Of a stretch of DNA of 64,000 nt, positions 19,450 to 28,970 are shown in pieces (position 1 is the first letter of the stretch; the number at the start of each line of letters is the position of its first letter). Source of the stretch: Neobacillus driksii (GTDB lineage: Bacteria > Bacillota > Bacilli > Bacillales > Cytobacillaceae). The translations under genes were made by a program, and so were the position numbers. The notes beneath the pieces are model-generated. The model saw nothing but the letters and a program-made list of their open reading frames with translations, did not search any database and was not told the origin of the DNA. The stretch is from contig NZ_JACCBX010000005.1 in the NCBI RefSeq assembly GCF_013409995.1, positions 456,928-520,927 on the forward strand, read 5' to 3'.

Positions 19450-20682
19450 TTAAGATTGGTCTTCTGCTAATGTGATCTTGGTCGTTTGCAGCTTTCCTTC
19501 TCGATAGTATTTAATCTCCATTTGGTCGCCAATTTTTGTCTCTTGATATAAATGCTTTCTGAGGTCAATTACGTCATGTATGGTTTTCCCATCCATCTCT
19601 ACAATAACATCTAGCTCCCGTAATCCAGCCTGTGATGCAGGTGAATTCGGCACAACCTGGCGAAGAGCTACACCATAGTTAATGTCCCTTGGTAATTTTA
19701 AGGCTTCTTCTTGATAATAACCTGGAATTTCAGCAACCGATTTTAAGTCAACCCCCATGTAAGGTCGTCTGACCTCGCCATATTGTTCTAGGTCATTAAT
19801 AATCGGTCTTGCATAGTTGATCGGTATTGATAATCCAATCCCCTCAACGGCATTTTGAGCAATTTTCATCGAGTTAATGCCAATAAGTTGTCCGGCAATA
19901 TTAATTAATGCCCCGCCACTGTTACCAGGATTAATGGCTGCATCTGTTTGCAGTACCTCAGCCTGCCAATCCATAATACCATCTTGGTTAATATCAACGG
20001 GGATTGTCCGATTAATCCCTGAAATAATCCCTTGCGTAACAGAACCAGAGAAGGTGGCACCTAGTGGATTTCCAATTGCCATTACCGGTTCCCCCATTTT
20101 CAAGGCATCAGAATCACCAAATTCAGCTATTTTTTTAATCTTGCCTGCATCAACTTCAAGTACAGCTAAGTCGGTCCAAACATCTGAACCGAGAAGTTTT
20201 GCAGGAATTTTTGTGCCATCATTTAAGGTCACTTCCAGCTGTGTAGCACCTTCAACTACATGATGATTGGTCACAACATAAACTTTATCTCCTGCCTTTT
20301 TATAAACTACCCCTGACCCTGTACCTGCTGGCCCTTGGTCGTCTCCACCCTCGTCGTTCCAGAAGTTAGAAGTTTGTATATTATTAATCCCAACTACCGC
20401 ATCGGCAGCCTTATCAATAGCTTTTGTAGTATTCGTATTTACATCATAGGACACCTGCTGCTGTACAAAATTGTCTTGGTTATTATCATTTGTCCCTGCA
20501 GATTGACTCTGATTGGGCTGTACATTGTAGGGAAGGAAACCTCCATTAGATAATGCCGGAATTGAAATGATAACTAGCATGGCTCCAAGTATTGCCCCAA
20601 CAATACTTGCAAGTAAAAAACTACCTCTGTTCCTATTCATCTTTTGGTTACGCCCTTGTGAATGATCATCATAGTAACCCAT
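19450..20682 (-). CDS. htrC: HtrA-type serine protease (S1C) with PDZ domain
   Basis: 410 residues from the ATG at 20682 (GGTGA upstream; the reading to 20709 has no ribosome site). An N-terminal cytoplasmic stretch is followed by one membrane segment near residues 25-45 and a Gln/Asn-rich linker. The trypsin-like domain comes next, with His in TNHHVVEGA, Asp in WTDLAVLEVD and Ser in INPGNSGGAL. A C-terminal PDZ domain (VVPNSPASQAGLRELDVIVEMDG type) completes it. It degrades or refolds damaged proteins at the membrane surface. B. subtilis HtrC (YyxA) sits at the same place after walJ. Confidence 0.88.
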   Translation of the reverse strand: MGYYDDHSQGRNQKMNRNRGSFLLASIVGAILGAMLVIISIPALSNGGFLPYNVQPNQSQSAGTNDNNQDNFVQQQVSYDVNTNTTKAIDKAADAVVGINNIQTSNFWNDEGGDDQGPAGTGSGVVYKKAGDKVYVVTNHHVVEGATQLEVTLNDGTKIPAKLLGSDVWTDLAVLEVDAGKIKKIAEFGDSDALKMGEPVMAIGNPLGATFSGSVTQGIISGINRTIPVDINQDGIMDWQAEVLQTDAAINPGNSGGALINIAGQLIGINSMKIAQNAVEGIGLSIPINYARPIINDLEQYGEVRRPYMGVDLKSVAEIPGYYQEEALKLPRDINYGVALRQVVPNSPASQAGLRELDVIVEMDGKTIHDVIDLRKHLYQETKIGDQMEIKYYREGKLQTTKITLAEDQS

Positions 20683-20763
20683 TTTCACCACGTCTCCCTT
20701 CATAAGCAACTAATTAATATTTTGGCTTATAGTTACAATTATACTCTGTCCAAAACCATTTTA

Positions 20764-20806
20764 TAAAAAAAGAACAAAGATACCAAATAGGAAGTATCTT
20801 TGTTCT
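20764..20806 (-). terminator. Terminator of the wal operon
   Basis: 13-bp perfect stem AGAACAAAGATAC with its complement, followed by seven Ts on the minus strand. It is separated from walJ by a dispersed repeat. Confidence 0.88.
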
Positions 20807-20813
20807 TAGTATG

Positions 20814-20936
20814 GTCCAGCTTCAGCGCCTAGGGGCTCGGGGTCATAAGCCAATCCGTCAAGAAGGTTAAAGAGCAACCTTCATGCCGGCTCATCTTATG
20901 CCTGTCGCCCCTGAGCAAGGCACTTCCGCTTTTCTT
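20814..20936. repeat. Dispersed repeat copy A, abutting the walJ stop codon
   Basis: About 123 bp containing CAGCGCCTAGGGGCTCGG, CATAAGCCAATCCGTCAAGA, AACCTTCATGC, CGCCCCTGAGCAAGGC and CTTCCGCTTTTC. The same blocks recur in reverse orientation at 42712-42831 and, shortened, at 60882-60953. It has no coding capacity and sits between walJ and its terminator. Confidence 0.8.
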
Positions 20937-21731
20937 TTAAACTGCTGTTAAAATCGTTGGCACTTTAGGGTCTGTGTCATAGAGATCGAACCCCTCACCG
21001 ACGATTAGTCCCTGGCTTTGAAGTGTTTGTGCTACTGACATTCTTGCTAAGTCCTTCATATTGTTGTCGAGACTTAAATGGGCAAGGTACACTCGTTTTG
21101 TATTGTCTCCAATGACCTCACTCATAGCAATGGCCGCATCCTCATTTGAAACATGTCCAAGATCGCTCAGAATCCTTCGTTTAACATTCCAAGGATATCT
21201 TCCCATCCTTAGCATTTGCACATCATGATTCGACTCAAAAATATAGGCATCTGCATTTGAGATGATTCCTTTCATCCTGTCGCTCACATAGCCTGTATCT
21301 GTTATCAACACTAATTTCTTACCCGAATGATGGAATACATAAAACATTGGTTCTGCTGCGTCGTGCGATACCCCAAAGGATTCAATATCTGTGGCCCCAA
21401 AGCTTTTTACGCTTTCGGTGCTGAATATCATCTTTTGTTCAGTGGGGATGTCACCAACTAACCGATCCATCGCACGCCAGGTGTTTTCATTTGCATAAAC
21501 TGGCAGCTTATATTTTCGGGCTAACACGCCAATTCCTTTAATATGGTCACTGTGTTCATGGGTTACAAATATCCCTGATAATTTACTTATGTCACGATCT
21601 ATATGTTGGAAAAATGCCTCCATTTGCTTCCCGCTAAATCCGGCATCTACTAGAAAGGAATGCTCGTCTGATTCAACATAAAGCGAATTCCCCGTACTTC
21701 CGCTCGCTAAAATGCTATAACGTAATGACAT
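20937..21731 (-). CDS. walJ: Metallo-beta-lactamase-fold exonuclease WalJ (YycJ)
   Basis: 264 residues. The metal-binding motif THEHSDH lies near residues 57-63, and further ligand blocks include [11 protein letters not shown] and ESNHD. The N-terminal [11 protein letters not shown] is typical of YycJ. The B. subtilis orthologue is a DNA exonuclease and lies in the wal operon. It follows walI by 17 bp. It has no direct role in the two-component relay as far as is known. Confidence 0.9.
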   Translation of the reverse strand: MSLRYSILASGSTGNSLYVESDEHSFLVDAGFSGKQMEAFFQHIDRDISKLSGIFVTHEHSDHIKGIGVLARKYKLPVYANENTWRAMDRLVGDIPTEQKMIFSTESVKSFGATDIESFGVSHDAAEPMFYVFHHSGKKLVLITDTGYVSDRMKGIISNADAYIFESNHDVQMLRMGRYPWNVKRRILSDLGHVSNEDAAIAMSEVIGDNTKRVYLAHLSLDNNMKDLARMSVAQTLQSQGLIVGEGFDLYDTDPKVPTILTAV

Positions 21732-21748
21732 ATGATTTCACTCCACAT

Positions 21749-22534
21749 CTAATTTCCATCGCTGTTAAATTCTATAATCTGACCTTCTAACGCATTAACA
21801 AAAAGACTTTGATTATCATCCACCACAAAACGCCATGTGGGCGCTAATGCTTGCGAAGCAGAGAGCTGAATTAATGATGAATAGCCGAGTTCAACTTTTG
21901 TGATTTTGCTTTTTGGCTTCAGCATACCTTTTTGGTACAAGGTTTCCAGTGCCTTCAAAGGAGGGAGGATTTCCTCCTTTTCGGTCATTTTTTCTATATC
22001 CTCTAAATAGGTCTGTTCGTAGGAATCAATTTGATTTTTTTCGTCAATATGAAACGTAAGCATTCCACTTAGATTTTCATATAAAGTCATATTTCCATAA
22101 TGTTGAAAGTAGGTGATGGTGTTCTTCTTATCATCTTTTTTCCAAAATTGATATTGGTCACCATACAATACATTATCCTTAATAAAAGCAGTAATATCTG
22201 CTGCCTCAAATTTTTCATTTAAAGGTATGGGTTTATCCAATTTCATCTGCAGAGACGTACTAGGTTCCTTTAGTGCCGTTGTCTGCCCCTTCAGTTTTAA
22301 AATATCATCCCTTGTAAACAACTTGGGCTTTGCGCTTAGATACTGATCCTTAAATGGCCCCTTTGGCAGTTCTTTATAGCTGATTTCGTCTAACTTCAAT
22401 GTTTCCTCAATGGAGGTTGGTGTAATATATTCATATTTATTAGCGTCCCGTATTTTCATAAACTGAAATAAGAGATAGACGTCTAAAATCAAAAACGTAA
22501 TAATAAAAATTGTTTTTATTTTACTCCAATCCAT
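21749..22534 (-). CDS. walI: WalK regulatory protein WalI (YycI)
   Basis: 261 residues from the ATG at 22534, which has GGGGGGA upstream and overlaps the end of walH by 14 bp. One N-terminal membrane anchor (residues about 5-25, TIFIITFLILDVYLLFQF) is followed by an extracytoplasmic domain. With WalH it forms a membrane complex with WalK and restrains its kinase activity. In the wal operon. Confidence 0.9.
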   Translation of the reverse strand: MDWSKIKTIFIITFLILDVYLLFQFMKIRDANKYEYITPTSIEETLKLDEISYKELPKGPFKDQYLSAKPKLFTRDDILKLKGQTTALKEPSTSLQMKLDKPIPLNEKFEAADITAFIKDNVLYGDQYQFWKKDDKKNTITYFQHYGNMTLYENLSGMLTFHIDEKNQIDSYEQTYLEDIEKMTEKEEILPPLKALETLYQKGMLKPKSKITKVELGYSSLIQLSASQALAPTWRFVVDDNQSLFVNALEGQIIEFNSDGN

Positions 22535-23843
22535 GTAACAATCCCCCCAGGTCATCCTTTGTGATTTGTCCCCATGTCTGGTTATATCGGTAAAACCAAG
22601 CTGGCTCTAGGAGGATCAGTTTATTTTCGCTTGTATCCTTTGACATCCGATATCCTAAAACGAGTTGTTCTAGTAATTCCGGTTTAAAATTCTTTCGGGT
22701 TTTGAGAAATTCCAATGCAGAAGAACCTGTTGGAAGAGTTACTTTTACCATTTCTGTGGTTAAGGGAAGCTCCAAGGATATATTAGGTCTAACATATTTC
22801 GTTATTTCATCTCTGCCCCATACTTCCTCAATCTCTGACATACCACTTTCATTAAAAACGGGATACCCGTCGATACTATATAAACGGAACTTAACAGATT
22901 TCCTTTTTTCATCCTTTGCTACATAACGATAAGGGTCTGTCCAGCCCCCATGTCCATTAATAAAATCAATACTCCTCTTTAATAGATCATAAGAGTCGTC
23001 CACATAATTGGACTCACCTGTAGGATTCACATAGAGCAGCATATTGGTATCGTTATTAACGGTCATTTTACTTGAAACATCACTAAATTCTTCTACTCCA
23101 GAAACGGTGCCCCTTTGTACAAACTTAGGTTCACTAAACAATGCTTCTTTGAAAGCATCTGAGTTTAAGACGACAGGTAAATAGGTGTATTCCATCATTT
23201 CCACATTACCATCAGGGATATAAACCGTACGCTGATTAGTCGCTTCAAATGGGAAATAACGCTGATATTGCTCTGCATTTTTAAAAAAGTTCTTGTTAAA
23301 CTCGTTTAATAAACTGGGTGAGATATGGCTGATATATACATGCTGATAATCGGAAGAAACAAAGTAAATCGTACCATTTCCCTTTTCAGAATTCTCAACA
23401 TTGACCACAATTCGATTAAAATTGAATACCGGAATTCTTTTCTCCTCGAACTTCAATACATTTCGATAGATTTCAATGGGGATATCAGCAGGAAATACAA
23501 GTTCAGCATTTCCATTTCCATGAACTAATTCCTTAATGTCCTCTATATTCTCCGAATAATCTTTTACATCATAGATAGACCATTTCCTTATTTCACTCAT
23601 TATTTTATCAAGGCTTTCCGCATCTGTAGTTCCAAAATGCTGACCGCTATGATGAAAAAGAACAAGATCCGGACTGATAATCTGGTAAAGTTCCCGTTTT
23701 TCCTTTAACGTTACCTCTTCAACTGTATTACCGTTTTCCAATGTGTCAAAATTAGGCTGGTACGTCCAAAGATTCCAAGTTAAAACAATACTAACCAGAA
23801 TGAGAAAAGTTAAGATCGCAGATTTACTATTTTCATATTTCAT
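22521..23843 (-). CDS. walH: WalK regulatory protein WalH (YycH)
   Basis: 440 residues with an N-terminal membrane anchor (AILTFLILVSIVLTWNLW) and a large extracellular YycH domain. It works with WalI to control WalK. The start ATG overlaps the walK stop (ATGA), showing translational coupling. The length is normal for the family. Confidence 0.9.
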   Translation of the reverse strand: MKYENSKSAILTFLILVSIVLTWNLWTYQPNFDTLENGNTVEEVTLKEKRELYQIISPDLVLFHHSGQHFGTTDAESLDKIMSEIRKWSIYDVKDYSENIEDIKELVHGNGNAELVFPADIPIEIYRNVLKFEEKRIPVFNFNRIVVNVENSEKGNGTIYFVSSDYQHVYISHISPSLLNEFNKNFFKNAEQYQRYFPFEATNQRTVYIPDGNVEMMEYTYLPVVLNSDAFKEALFSEPKFVQRGTVSGVEEFSDVSSKMTVNNDTNMLLYVNPTGESNYVDDSYDLLKRSIDFINGHGGWTDPYRYVAKDEKRKSVKFRLYSIDGYPVFNESGMSEIEEVWGRDEITKYVRPNISLELPLTTEMVKVTLPTGSSALEFLKTRKNFKPELLEQLVLGYRMSKDTSENKLILLEPAWFYRYNQTWGQITKDDLGGLLHGLE

Positions 23844-25660
23844 GACCAGTCATCCTCTTCCGTTTGTTCATATGGAAGCGAAAAGGAAATCTCCGTTCCT
23901 TTTCCCTCTTCACTTACAGCCCAAATCATGCCGCCATGAACATTAACCATCTCTTTTGCAATGGCCAAACCTAGTCCTGTCCCGCCCAACTTCCGTGTTC
24001 TTGCTTTATCAACACGATAAAAACGATCAAAGATTTTGCCGATATTCTCCTTCGGAATCCCTACACCTTGATCCGAAACACTGACGATTACTTTTTCTTC
24101 TTCCTCTTTTATGGAGAAGGTAACCTGGCCGCCTTCAGGAGAGTACTTCAGTGCATTCGAGATAATATTGTAAAGAACTTGGGTCATCTTATCTTCATCT
24201 ATTTCTACAAAAATAGCATGCGTCGGCAGCTCCCTATTGAAGCTGACATTTTGTTCTTTCGCCATTTCAAAACGATCAATAATTCGATGATAAAAGTCTA
24301 CAAAGTTGACCCACTCTTTGTTAAGTCGATAATCTGTGCTGTCTAATTTAGATAGTTGAAGGAGATCATTGACCAACCGAATCATTCTTTCTGTTTCAGT
24401 CCTCGTTACCTCTAAGAAATTAGGGGCAATGTCTTCATCCTTCCATGCACCATCGGCAAGCGCCTCTAAGTAACTTCTCATCGTCGTGAGTGGAGTTCTT
24501 AATTCATGTGATACATTCGCCACAAATTCTCTTCTTTCCGCATCAATTTTCTCCTGATCCGTTATATCATGAAGGACTGCAATCAAACCATTAACAAATC
24601 CTGTCTCTTTTTGAATCACAGAGAAGTTAGCACGGAGGATATAAGGTTCCTTTTTTGTACTATAATCAAGAATTAACGATTCCTTTTCTTCTAACAAATC
24701 CTCAAACGTATTTGTATCCGTTAACCCTAATAAAGAAACGATTGGCTGAGAAAGAACTGTTTCACGTGAAACATTCAACATCTCTGCCGCAGGGTCATTG
24801 ATTAATATGACACGGCCTTTCCTGTCTGTCGCAATCACACCATCTGTCATATACGATAAGACAGAAGATAGCTTTCTTCTTTCACCTTCGGTCATAGCCT
24901 GTGCTTCCTGAAGCTTTTTCGTTAAGTTATTAAAGGTAACGGCTAAGGTCCCAATTTCATCCTGACCGTACACTTTTACTTTTCGTGAGAAGTTTCCCTT
25001 CGCCATCGCCAATGCTTGCTTTCTCATATCTACAATCGGCCTGGTGATGGTCTGAGCTAAAAGTATCCCTAAGATAGCAGTAATCGCTAAAGCAATTCCC
25101 GTTCCTGTCGCAAAAATACGATTGATGGTTTTCATTTGGGTAAATACATTTTCAATTTTCGCTTCTAGATAAATCGCCCCAATGACGGTATTGCCTGACT
25201 TTATCGGAGTTGACAGCACCCAAATTCGATGACCGCCGTTTCCAATTAAGATACTGCTCAAATCTTCTCCAAGATTGATCGACTGGGTTATACGGAGGTT
25301 CGTGTCTCTTTGACCAACCACAACTTGGTTTGGATCGGAGGTTCCAACAATTTTACGAGTTTCACCCTCAATCACCCGTACTTCAAAAATATCAGCCGAT
25401 TCAAAATCACGCAGTATTTTCCTTATTTCTTCTTCAAGGGTAGGATCTTCAGGTGTTCTTTTCTTTTCCATCTCTTCGACCACATTATAGGCGAGTAAAT
25501 TCACACGTTCCTTTAAGGAATTTTGGAAATTTGTCCTTAATGTTTCTTCCAGCTGCCTAACAAAATAAACGCCAATTATCTGCATCGCCACTAGAATAAG
25601 CAGGACATAGATAATGACGAATTTGACGTGTATAGAGCGAAAAAAACTAACCTTATTCAT
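23840..25660 (-). CDS. walK: Essential sensor histidine kinase WalK (YycG)
   Basis: 606 residues from the ATG at 25660, where AGGAG lies ten bases upstream; the ATG at 25669 overlaps the walR stop and is too close to that site. Order: membrane helix, extracellular sensor domain, second helix, HAMP (about 205-255), PAS (about 265-370), HisKA with the phosphorylated His in NVSHELRTPLT, and HATPase with the N box DEDKMTQVLYNIISNALKYS and DQGVGIPKENI. It phosphorylates WalR to control wall hydrolases. The coding sequence contains a perfect parS site at 24758-24773. Confidence 0.95.
   Translation of the reverse strand: MNKVSFFRSIHVKFVIIYVLLILVAMQIIGVYFVRQLEETLRTNFQNSLKERVNLLAYNVVEEMEKKRTPEDPTLEEEIRKILRDFESADIFEVRVIEGETRKIVGTSDPNQVVVGQRDTNLRITQSINLGEDLSSILIGNGGHRIWVLSTPIKSGNTVIGAIYLEAKIENVFTQMKTINRIFATGTGIALAITAILGILLAQTITRPIVDMRKQALAMAKGNFSRKVKVYGQDEIGTLAVTFNNLTKKLQEAQAMTEGERRKLSSVLSYMTDGVIATDRKGRVILINDPAAEMLNVSRETVLSQPIVSLLGLTDTNTFEDLLEEKESLILDYSTKKEPYILRANFSVIQKETGFVNGLIAVLHDITDQEKIDAERREFVANVSHELRTPLTTMRSYLEALADGAWKDEDIAPNFLEVTRTETERMIRLVNDLLQLSKLDSTDYRLNKEWVNFVDFYHRIIDRFEMAKEQNVSFNRELPTHAIFVEIDEDKMTQVLYNIISNALKYSPEGGQVTFSIKEEEEKVIVSVSDQGVGIPKENIGKIFDRFYRVDKARTRKLGGTGLGLAIAKEMVNVHGGMIWAVSEEGKGTEISFSLPYEQTEEDDWS
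24758..24773. promoter_or_regulatory. parS site inside walK
   Basis: TGTTTCACGTGAAACA, a perfect 16-bp match to the Bacillus parS consensus bound by Spo0J (ParB). Confidence 0.93.
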
Positions 25661-25668
25661 GTAGGGCA

Positions 25669-26379
25669 TTACTCCTGATCAGGGTTACGCAAATAGTAGC
25701 CCACTCCTCTGCGGGTAACAATCCACGTTGGGTGGCTTGGATTATCTTCAATCTTTTCACGTAAGCGGCGAACCGTTACGTCTACTGTTCGAACATCCCC
25801 ATAATAATCATAGCCCCATACTGTTTGCAGCAAATGTTCTCTCGTCATTACCTGTCCAATATGTTTCGCTAAATAGTAAAGCAGTTCAAACTCACGGTGA
25901 GTTAATTCAATTGTTTCTCCTCTTTTTGAAACGACATATGCATTAGGATGAATCGTAAGCGAGCCAATTTCAATTTCATTGGTTTCTACCTCTTCATCTG
26001 CTTGAGAAACAACAACTTGATGACGGCGTAAATTTGCCTTTACCCGCGCAATTAACTCTCTCGTACTAAAAGGCTTCGTAACATAATCATCCGCACCAAG
26101 CTCAAGTCCTAAAACCTTATCTATTTCAGAATCCTTTGCAGTCAGCATAATAATCGGCATATCATATTTCTTGCGGACTTCACGGCATACTTCCATCCCA
26201 TCCTTTAACGGAAGCATAATATCTAAGAGAATTAAGTCTGGCTGTACTTCTTCTACCATTACCAGAGCTTCATTTCCATCATAAGCACTGTAAACATCGT
26301 AACCCTCTTTTTTTAAGTTAAACTGCAAAATATCCGCAATCGGTTTTTCATCATCCACTACGAGAATTTTCTTTTCCAT
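25669..26379 (-). CDS. walR: Essential response regulator WalR (YycF)
   Basis: 236 residues, OmpR family. The receiver domain has acidic residues VVDDE, the phosphorylated Asp in LILLDIMLP, and Lys in DDYVTKPF. The winged-helix DNA-binding domain ends in [20 protein letters not shown] and RRGVGYYL. It binds direct repeats TGTWAH-N5-TGTWAH and controls cell-wall hydrolase genes. First gene of the walRKHIJ operon. The ribosome site AAAGGAG is strong. Confidence 0.96.
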   Translation of the reverse strand: MEKKILVVDDEKPIADILQFNLKKEGYDVYSAYDGNEALVMVEEVQPDLILLDIMLPLKDGMEVCREVRKKYDMPIIMLTAKDSEIDKVLGLELGADDYVTKPFSTRELIARVKANLRRHQVVVSQADEEVETNEIEIGSLTIHPNAYVVSKRGETIELTHREFELLYYLAKHIGQVMTREHLLQTVWGYDYYGDVRTVDVTVRRLREKIEDNPSHPTWIVTRRGVGYYLRNPDQE

Positions 26380-26497
26380 ACCTATTGCTCCTTTGTTATT
26401 AAAAATAAATATATAGATTAACTAAATGGCATTTCTACTCTAGTTTACTTTACCATGGTTTCAGCAGTAATTCATCTATTACTAGTATTTAACACCA

Positions 26498-26529
26498 AAA
26501 GAGCCTCTAGTACAGTAGAGACTCTTTTG
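26498..26529 (-). terminator. Terminator of the M23 hydrolase gene
   Basis: Stem AAAGAGTCTCTA/TAGAGGCTCTTT with a mismatch, flanked by T-rich sequence on the minus strand. Confidence 0.78.
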
Positions 26530-26539
26530 TGCTGTGTAT

Positions 26540-28003
26540 TTATTGATGAACGTAATTTAAAGGATTTTGTAGTGCTCCATTTTTGTAGACTTCAAAATGC
26601 AAGTGGACTCCTGTCGAGTTACCAGTTGAACCCATTACACCAATAGCTGACCCTTGTGAAACCGTTTGTCCTACACTTACGCCAATTGAATCTAGGTGAG
26701 CATATACTGTACGCAGACCATTTTCATGATCTATAACAATTTTGTTACCATAGCCGTCGCCACCATTTCCCGCAGATACAACCTTACCATTATCAGCAGC
26801 CTTTATCGTTCTATTGCTAGGTCTCGCAATATCAATTCCTTTGTGGGCTTTACCCCATCTCTGACCTTGCTGGCTGGAAATATATCCTCCCACTGTTGGC
26901 CAGGTAAGATTTCCAGTACCGCGTGAAGGAATCACCTTTGTTCCCTTTATAACAATGTGCGGAACAGGCTCAGTAAGTACAGTCTCACTTGTGACCACAT
27001 TGCTGACGGTTACACCATTTAGTGTTGAAATACGATAATTTACAGAGCGTTCTCCATTTTTACCTTCTTGCTGAACTTTTGTTTCGCCTTTTGGCATATT
27101 AGCGTCTTCCACTACTTGATTTTCAAACGGAATCGCTTCTTTTCGATTTTCTTCTTTTTCAACGGTGATTTCAAGGTATGGCTTTAAAGCCGTCACATTA
27201 ACCTCTTGACCAATATTTACAACAGAATCTTCTGTAAGACCTGGATTTAATGCAAGAAAGTCTGCAAACGTTAATCCATGATCATTGGCAATCGTTCCTA
27301 GAACATCACCTGATTGTGCCACATATTTTTTTTCTTCCAACGTACCCTTTTGTAAGAATGTAACTGCTTCTTCTGCAGACATAATTTTGTTTGGTGAAAC
27401 ATTTTCTGATTCAAATGAAACATTTTTAGATACACTTACGTCTAATATACGAGTTTCATTTTCTTGCAAGGGAGGTAACTCCGCTGCAGGTGCAGATTTT
27501 CTTGCTTCAACTTCATCTAGTTGTTCTTGTGTTACAAACCCAAGCTTAAGTCGTTTAATAACATCTTCAGCAGTTTCCTGGTTTTCTACGAACGCAACGT
27601 GCTGTCCATCAATGACAATGGAGGAAGCTTCCGCTTCAAGCTGAATCGAACTCTCAAGATTTTGAATCGTTTTTGTATCATTTGCTGTTGAATGAAAAAC
27701 TTGTTCTTTTATGTACTCAATATCTGAGCCAAACTCTAAGTTTAAATCCTTAGTTGACTCTTGAAACTCAGCTGCTTTTTCTTCGACAATTTTTTCAACA
27801 ACTTCTTTATTAGAAACAGTACCTATATATTGTTGATTATTGTATACATGGTATACCGTTGTTAACTTTATTGATCCAGCAGCACTAGCAGAAACACTGC
27901 TAAAAATTAACGCAGACACTGCAAACGCTGTCATTACAGCAGTTTTCAAGGATTGTTTTTTCGCAAATTTACTTGATATATTTCCTTTATTAAAAAATAC
28001 CAT
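26540..28003 (-). CDS. Secreted M23 peptidoglycan endopeptidase with LysM and G5 domains
   Basis: 487 residues. A Sec signal peptide ends near SVSASA (about residue 42). A long N-terminal region follows, then LysM (KYVAQSGDVLGTIANDHGLTF block, about 240-290), a G5 domain (about 295-365, ITVEKEENRKEAIPFENQ region), and an M23 domain at the C-terminus. Zinc ligands are His387 and Asp391 in HKGID and His469 in HLHFEV. It should cleave peptide cross-links in the wall. It lies upstream of walR on the same strand with its own terminator. A perfect WalR-type site lies in its 5' region, so WalR control is likely. Confidence 0.88.
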   Translation of the reverse strand: MVFFNKGNISSKFAKKQSLKTAVMTAFAVSALIFSSVSASAAGSIKLTTVYHVYNNQQYIGTVSNKEVVEKIVEEKAAEFQESTKDLNLEFGSDIEYIKEQVFHSTANDTKTIQNLESSIQLEAEASSIVIDGQHVAFVENQETAEDVIKRLKLGFVTQEQLDEVEARKSAPAAELPPLQENETRILDVSVSKNVSFESENVSPNKIMSAEEAVTFLQKGTLEEKKYVAQSGDVLGTIANDHGLTFADFLALNPGLTEDSVVNIGQEVNVTALKPYLEITVEKEENRKEAIPFENQVVEDANMPKGETKVQQEGKNGERSVNYRISTLNGVTVSNVVTSETVLTEPVPHIVIKGTKVIPSRGTGNLTWPTVGGYISSQQGQRWGKAHKGIDIARPSNRTIKAADNGKVVSAGNGGDGYGNKIVIDHENGLRTVYAHLDSIGVSVGQTVSQGSAIGVMGSTGNSTGVHLHFEVYKNGALQNPLNYVHQ

Positions 28004-28337
28004 TGGAACCTCCTAAATTACGGAAACAACTCTCTTAATCTAGTACTTTATAACCACAAGTGAAATTTCCCTCTTTTTCTACTCTATAACCTTACCATAA
28101 TTTTTAAATAAATAACGAATAGTCTTTATAATGTAACAAAATTGTATAATACCTGACATTTAACTACATTCGTAGGAGTTTTAAGTAGCAAAATTATTAC
28201 AATTTTATGTATGCTATATTTCCTATTTCTGTAGGTAAAACTTATTATACCAACGTTTATCGTAGGTATTATAAATTGACCACCTTTTACAAAATAAGAC
28301 AAGCTTCGATAATTTGATGTAAATATCTGGATATTTT

Positions 28338-28354
28338 TTTACAATAACATTACA
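28338..28354 (-). promoter_or_regulatory. Candidate WalR box upstream of the M23 gene
   Basis: On the minus strand TGTAAT-GTTAT-TGTAAA fully fits TGTWAH-N5-TGTWAH. It is about 335 bp before the start codon, so the gene would need a long leader or the site acts at a distance. The rest of the 28004-28370 gap holds no gene that I can see and is very AT-rich. Confidence 0.55.
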
Positions 28355-28367
28355 ATTCGTAACAAAT

Positions 28368-28396
28368 AAAAAAGAAGCTTACACTTCGTAAGCTTC
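28368..28396 (-). terminator. tRNA operon terminator
   Basis: 9-bp stem GAAGCTTAC/GTAAGCTTC followed by TTTTTTATTT on the minus strand. Confidence 0.9.
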
Positions 28397-28406
28397 CCCT
28401 TTATAA

Positions 28407-28479
28407 TGGCTCAGGACGGAATCGAACCGCCGACACAAGGATTTTCAGTCCTTTGCTCTACCGACTGAGCTACTGAGCC
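28407..28479 (-). tRNA. tRNA-Phe (GAA)
   Basis: 73-nt cloverleaf: acceptor GGCTCAG/CTGAGCC, D-arm AGCTCAGTCGGTAGAGC, anticodon loop with GAA, T-arm GGTTCGATTCC. The 3' CCA is not encoded. Confidence 0.96.
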
Positions 28480-28486
28480 ATATGTA

Positions 28487-28563
28487 TGGCGGTCTGGACG
28501 GGACTCGAACCCGCGACCTCCTGCGTGACAGGCAGGCATTCTAACCAGCTGAACTACCAAACC
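28487..28563 (-). tRNA. tRNA-Asp (GTC)
   Basis: 77 nt including an encoded CCA. Acceptor GGTTTGG/CCAGACC, anticodon GTC in CTGTCAC, T-arm GGTTCGAGTCC. Confidence 0.96.
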
Positions 28564-28630
28564 ATTTTTTTATATTGATCGTTAGCAAGGAGACTAGACT
28601 TGCCAGTCGCTTGCCAACAATCAAATACCA

Positions 28631-28702
28631 TGACCCCTACGGGATTCGAACCCGTGTTACCTCCGTGAAAGGGAGGTGTCTTAACCACTTGACCAAGGGG
28701 CC
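28631..28702 (-). tRNA. tRNA-Glu (TTC)
   Basis: 72 nt, acceptor GGCCCCT/AGGGGTC, anticodon TTC in CTTTCAC, T-arm GGTTCGAATCC. CCA is not encoded. Confidence 0.96.
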
Positions 28703-28766
28703 ATATTTTAAGAATTATTTTGCTGTTGCAAAATGGAAAGTTATTTTCACTATCGCGAAAAAACTT

Positions 28767-28842
28767 TGGTGAGCCATGAAGGACTCGAACCTTCGACCCT
28801 CTGATTAAAAGTCAGATGCTCTACCAACTGAGCTAATGGCTC
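28767..28842 (-). tRNA. tRNA-Lys (TTT)
   Basis: 76 nt including an encoded CCA. Acceptor GAGCCAT/ATGGCTC, anticodon TTT in CTTTTAA, T-arm GGTTCGAGTCC. First in the cluster as transcribed. Confidence 0.96.
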
Positions 28843-28931
28843 GTACTAAATGTTTGTCGTTCGTGACGACGCTTTTTATAATAGCACGGCTTATACATAT
28901 AGTGCAATACTTTTTTTAAAAAAGTTTTTAT

Positions 28932-28960
28932 AAAAGTGAAAGCCCTCGGAAATCGAGGGC
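28932..28960 (-). terminator. purA terminator
   Basis: 7-bp GC-rich stem GCCCTCG/CGAGGGC followed by TTTCACTTTTAT on the minus strand. Confidence 0.82.
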
Positions 28961-28970
28961 CTTTTCATGA

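Noticed and set aside
28132..28148. Second WalR-like box on the plus strand (TGTAAC-N5-TGTATA)
   Set aside because: It has one mismatch and the wrong orientation for the M23 gene; AT-rich sequence makes such matches common.
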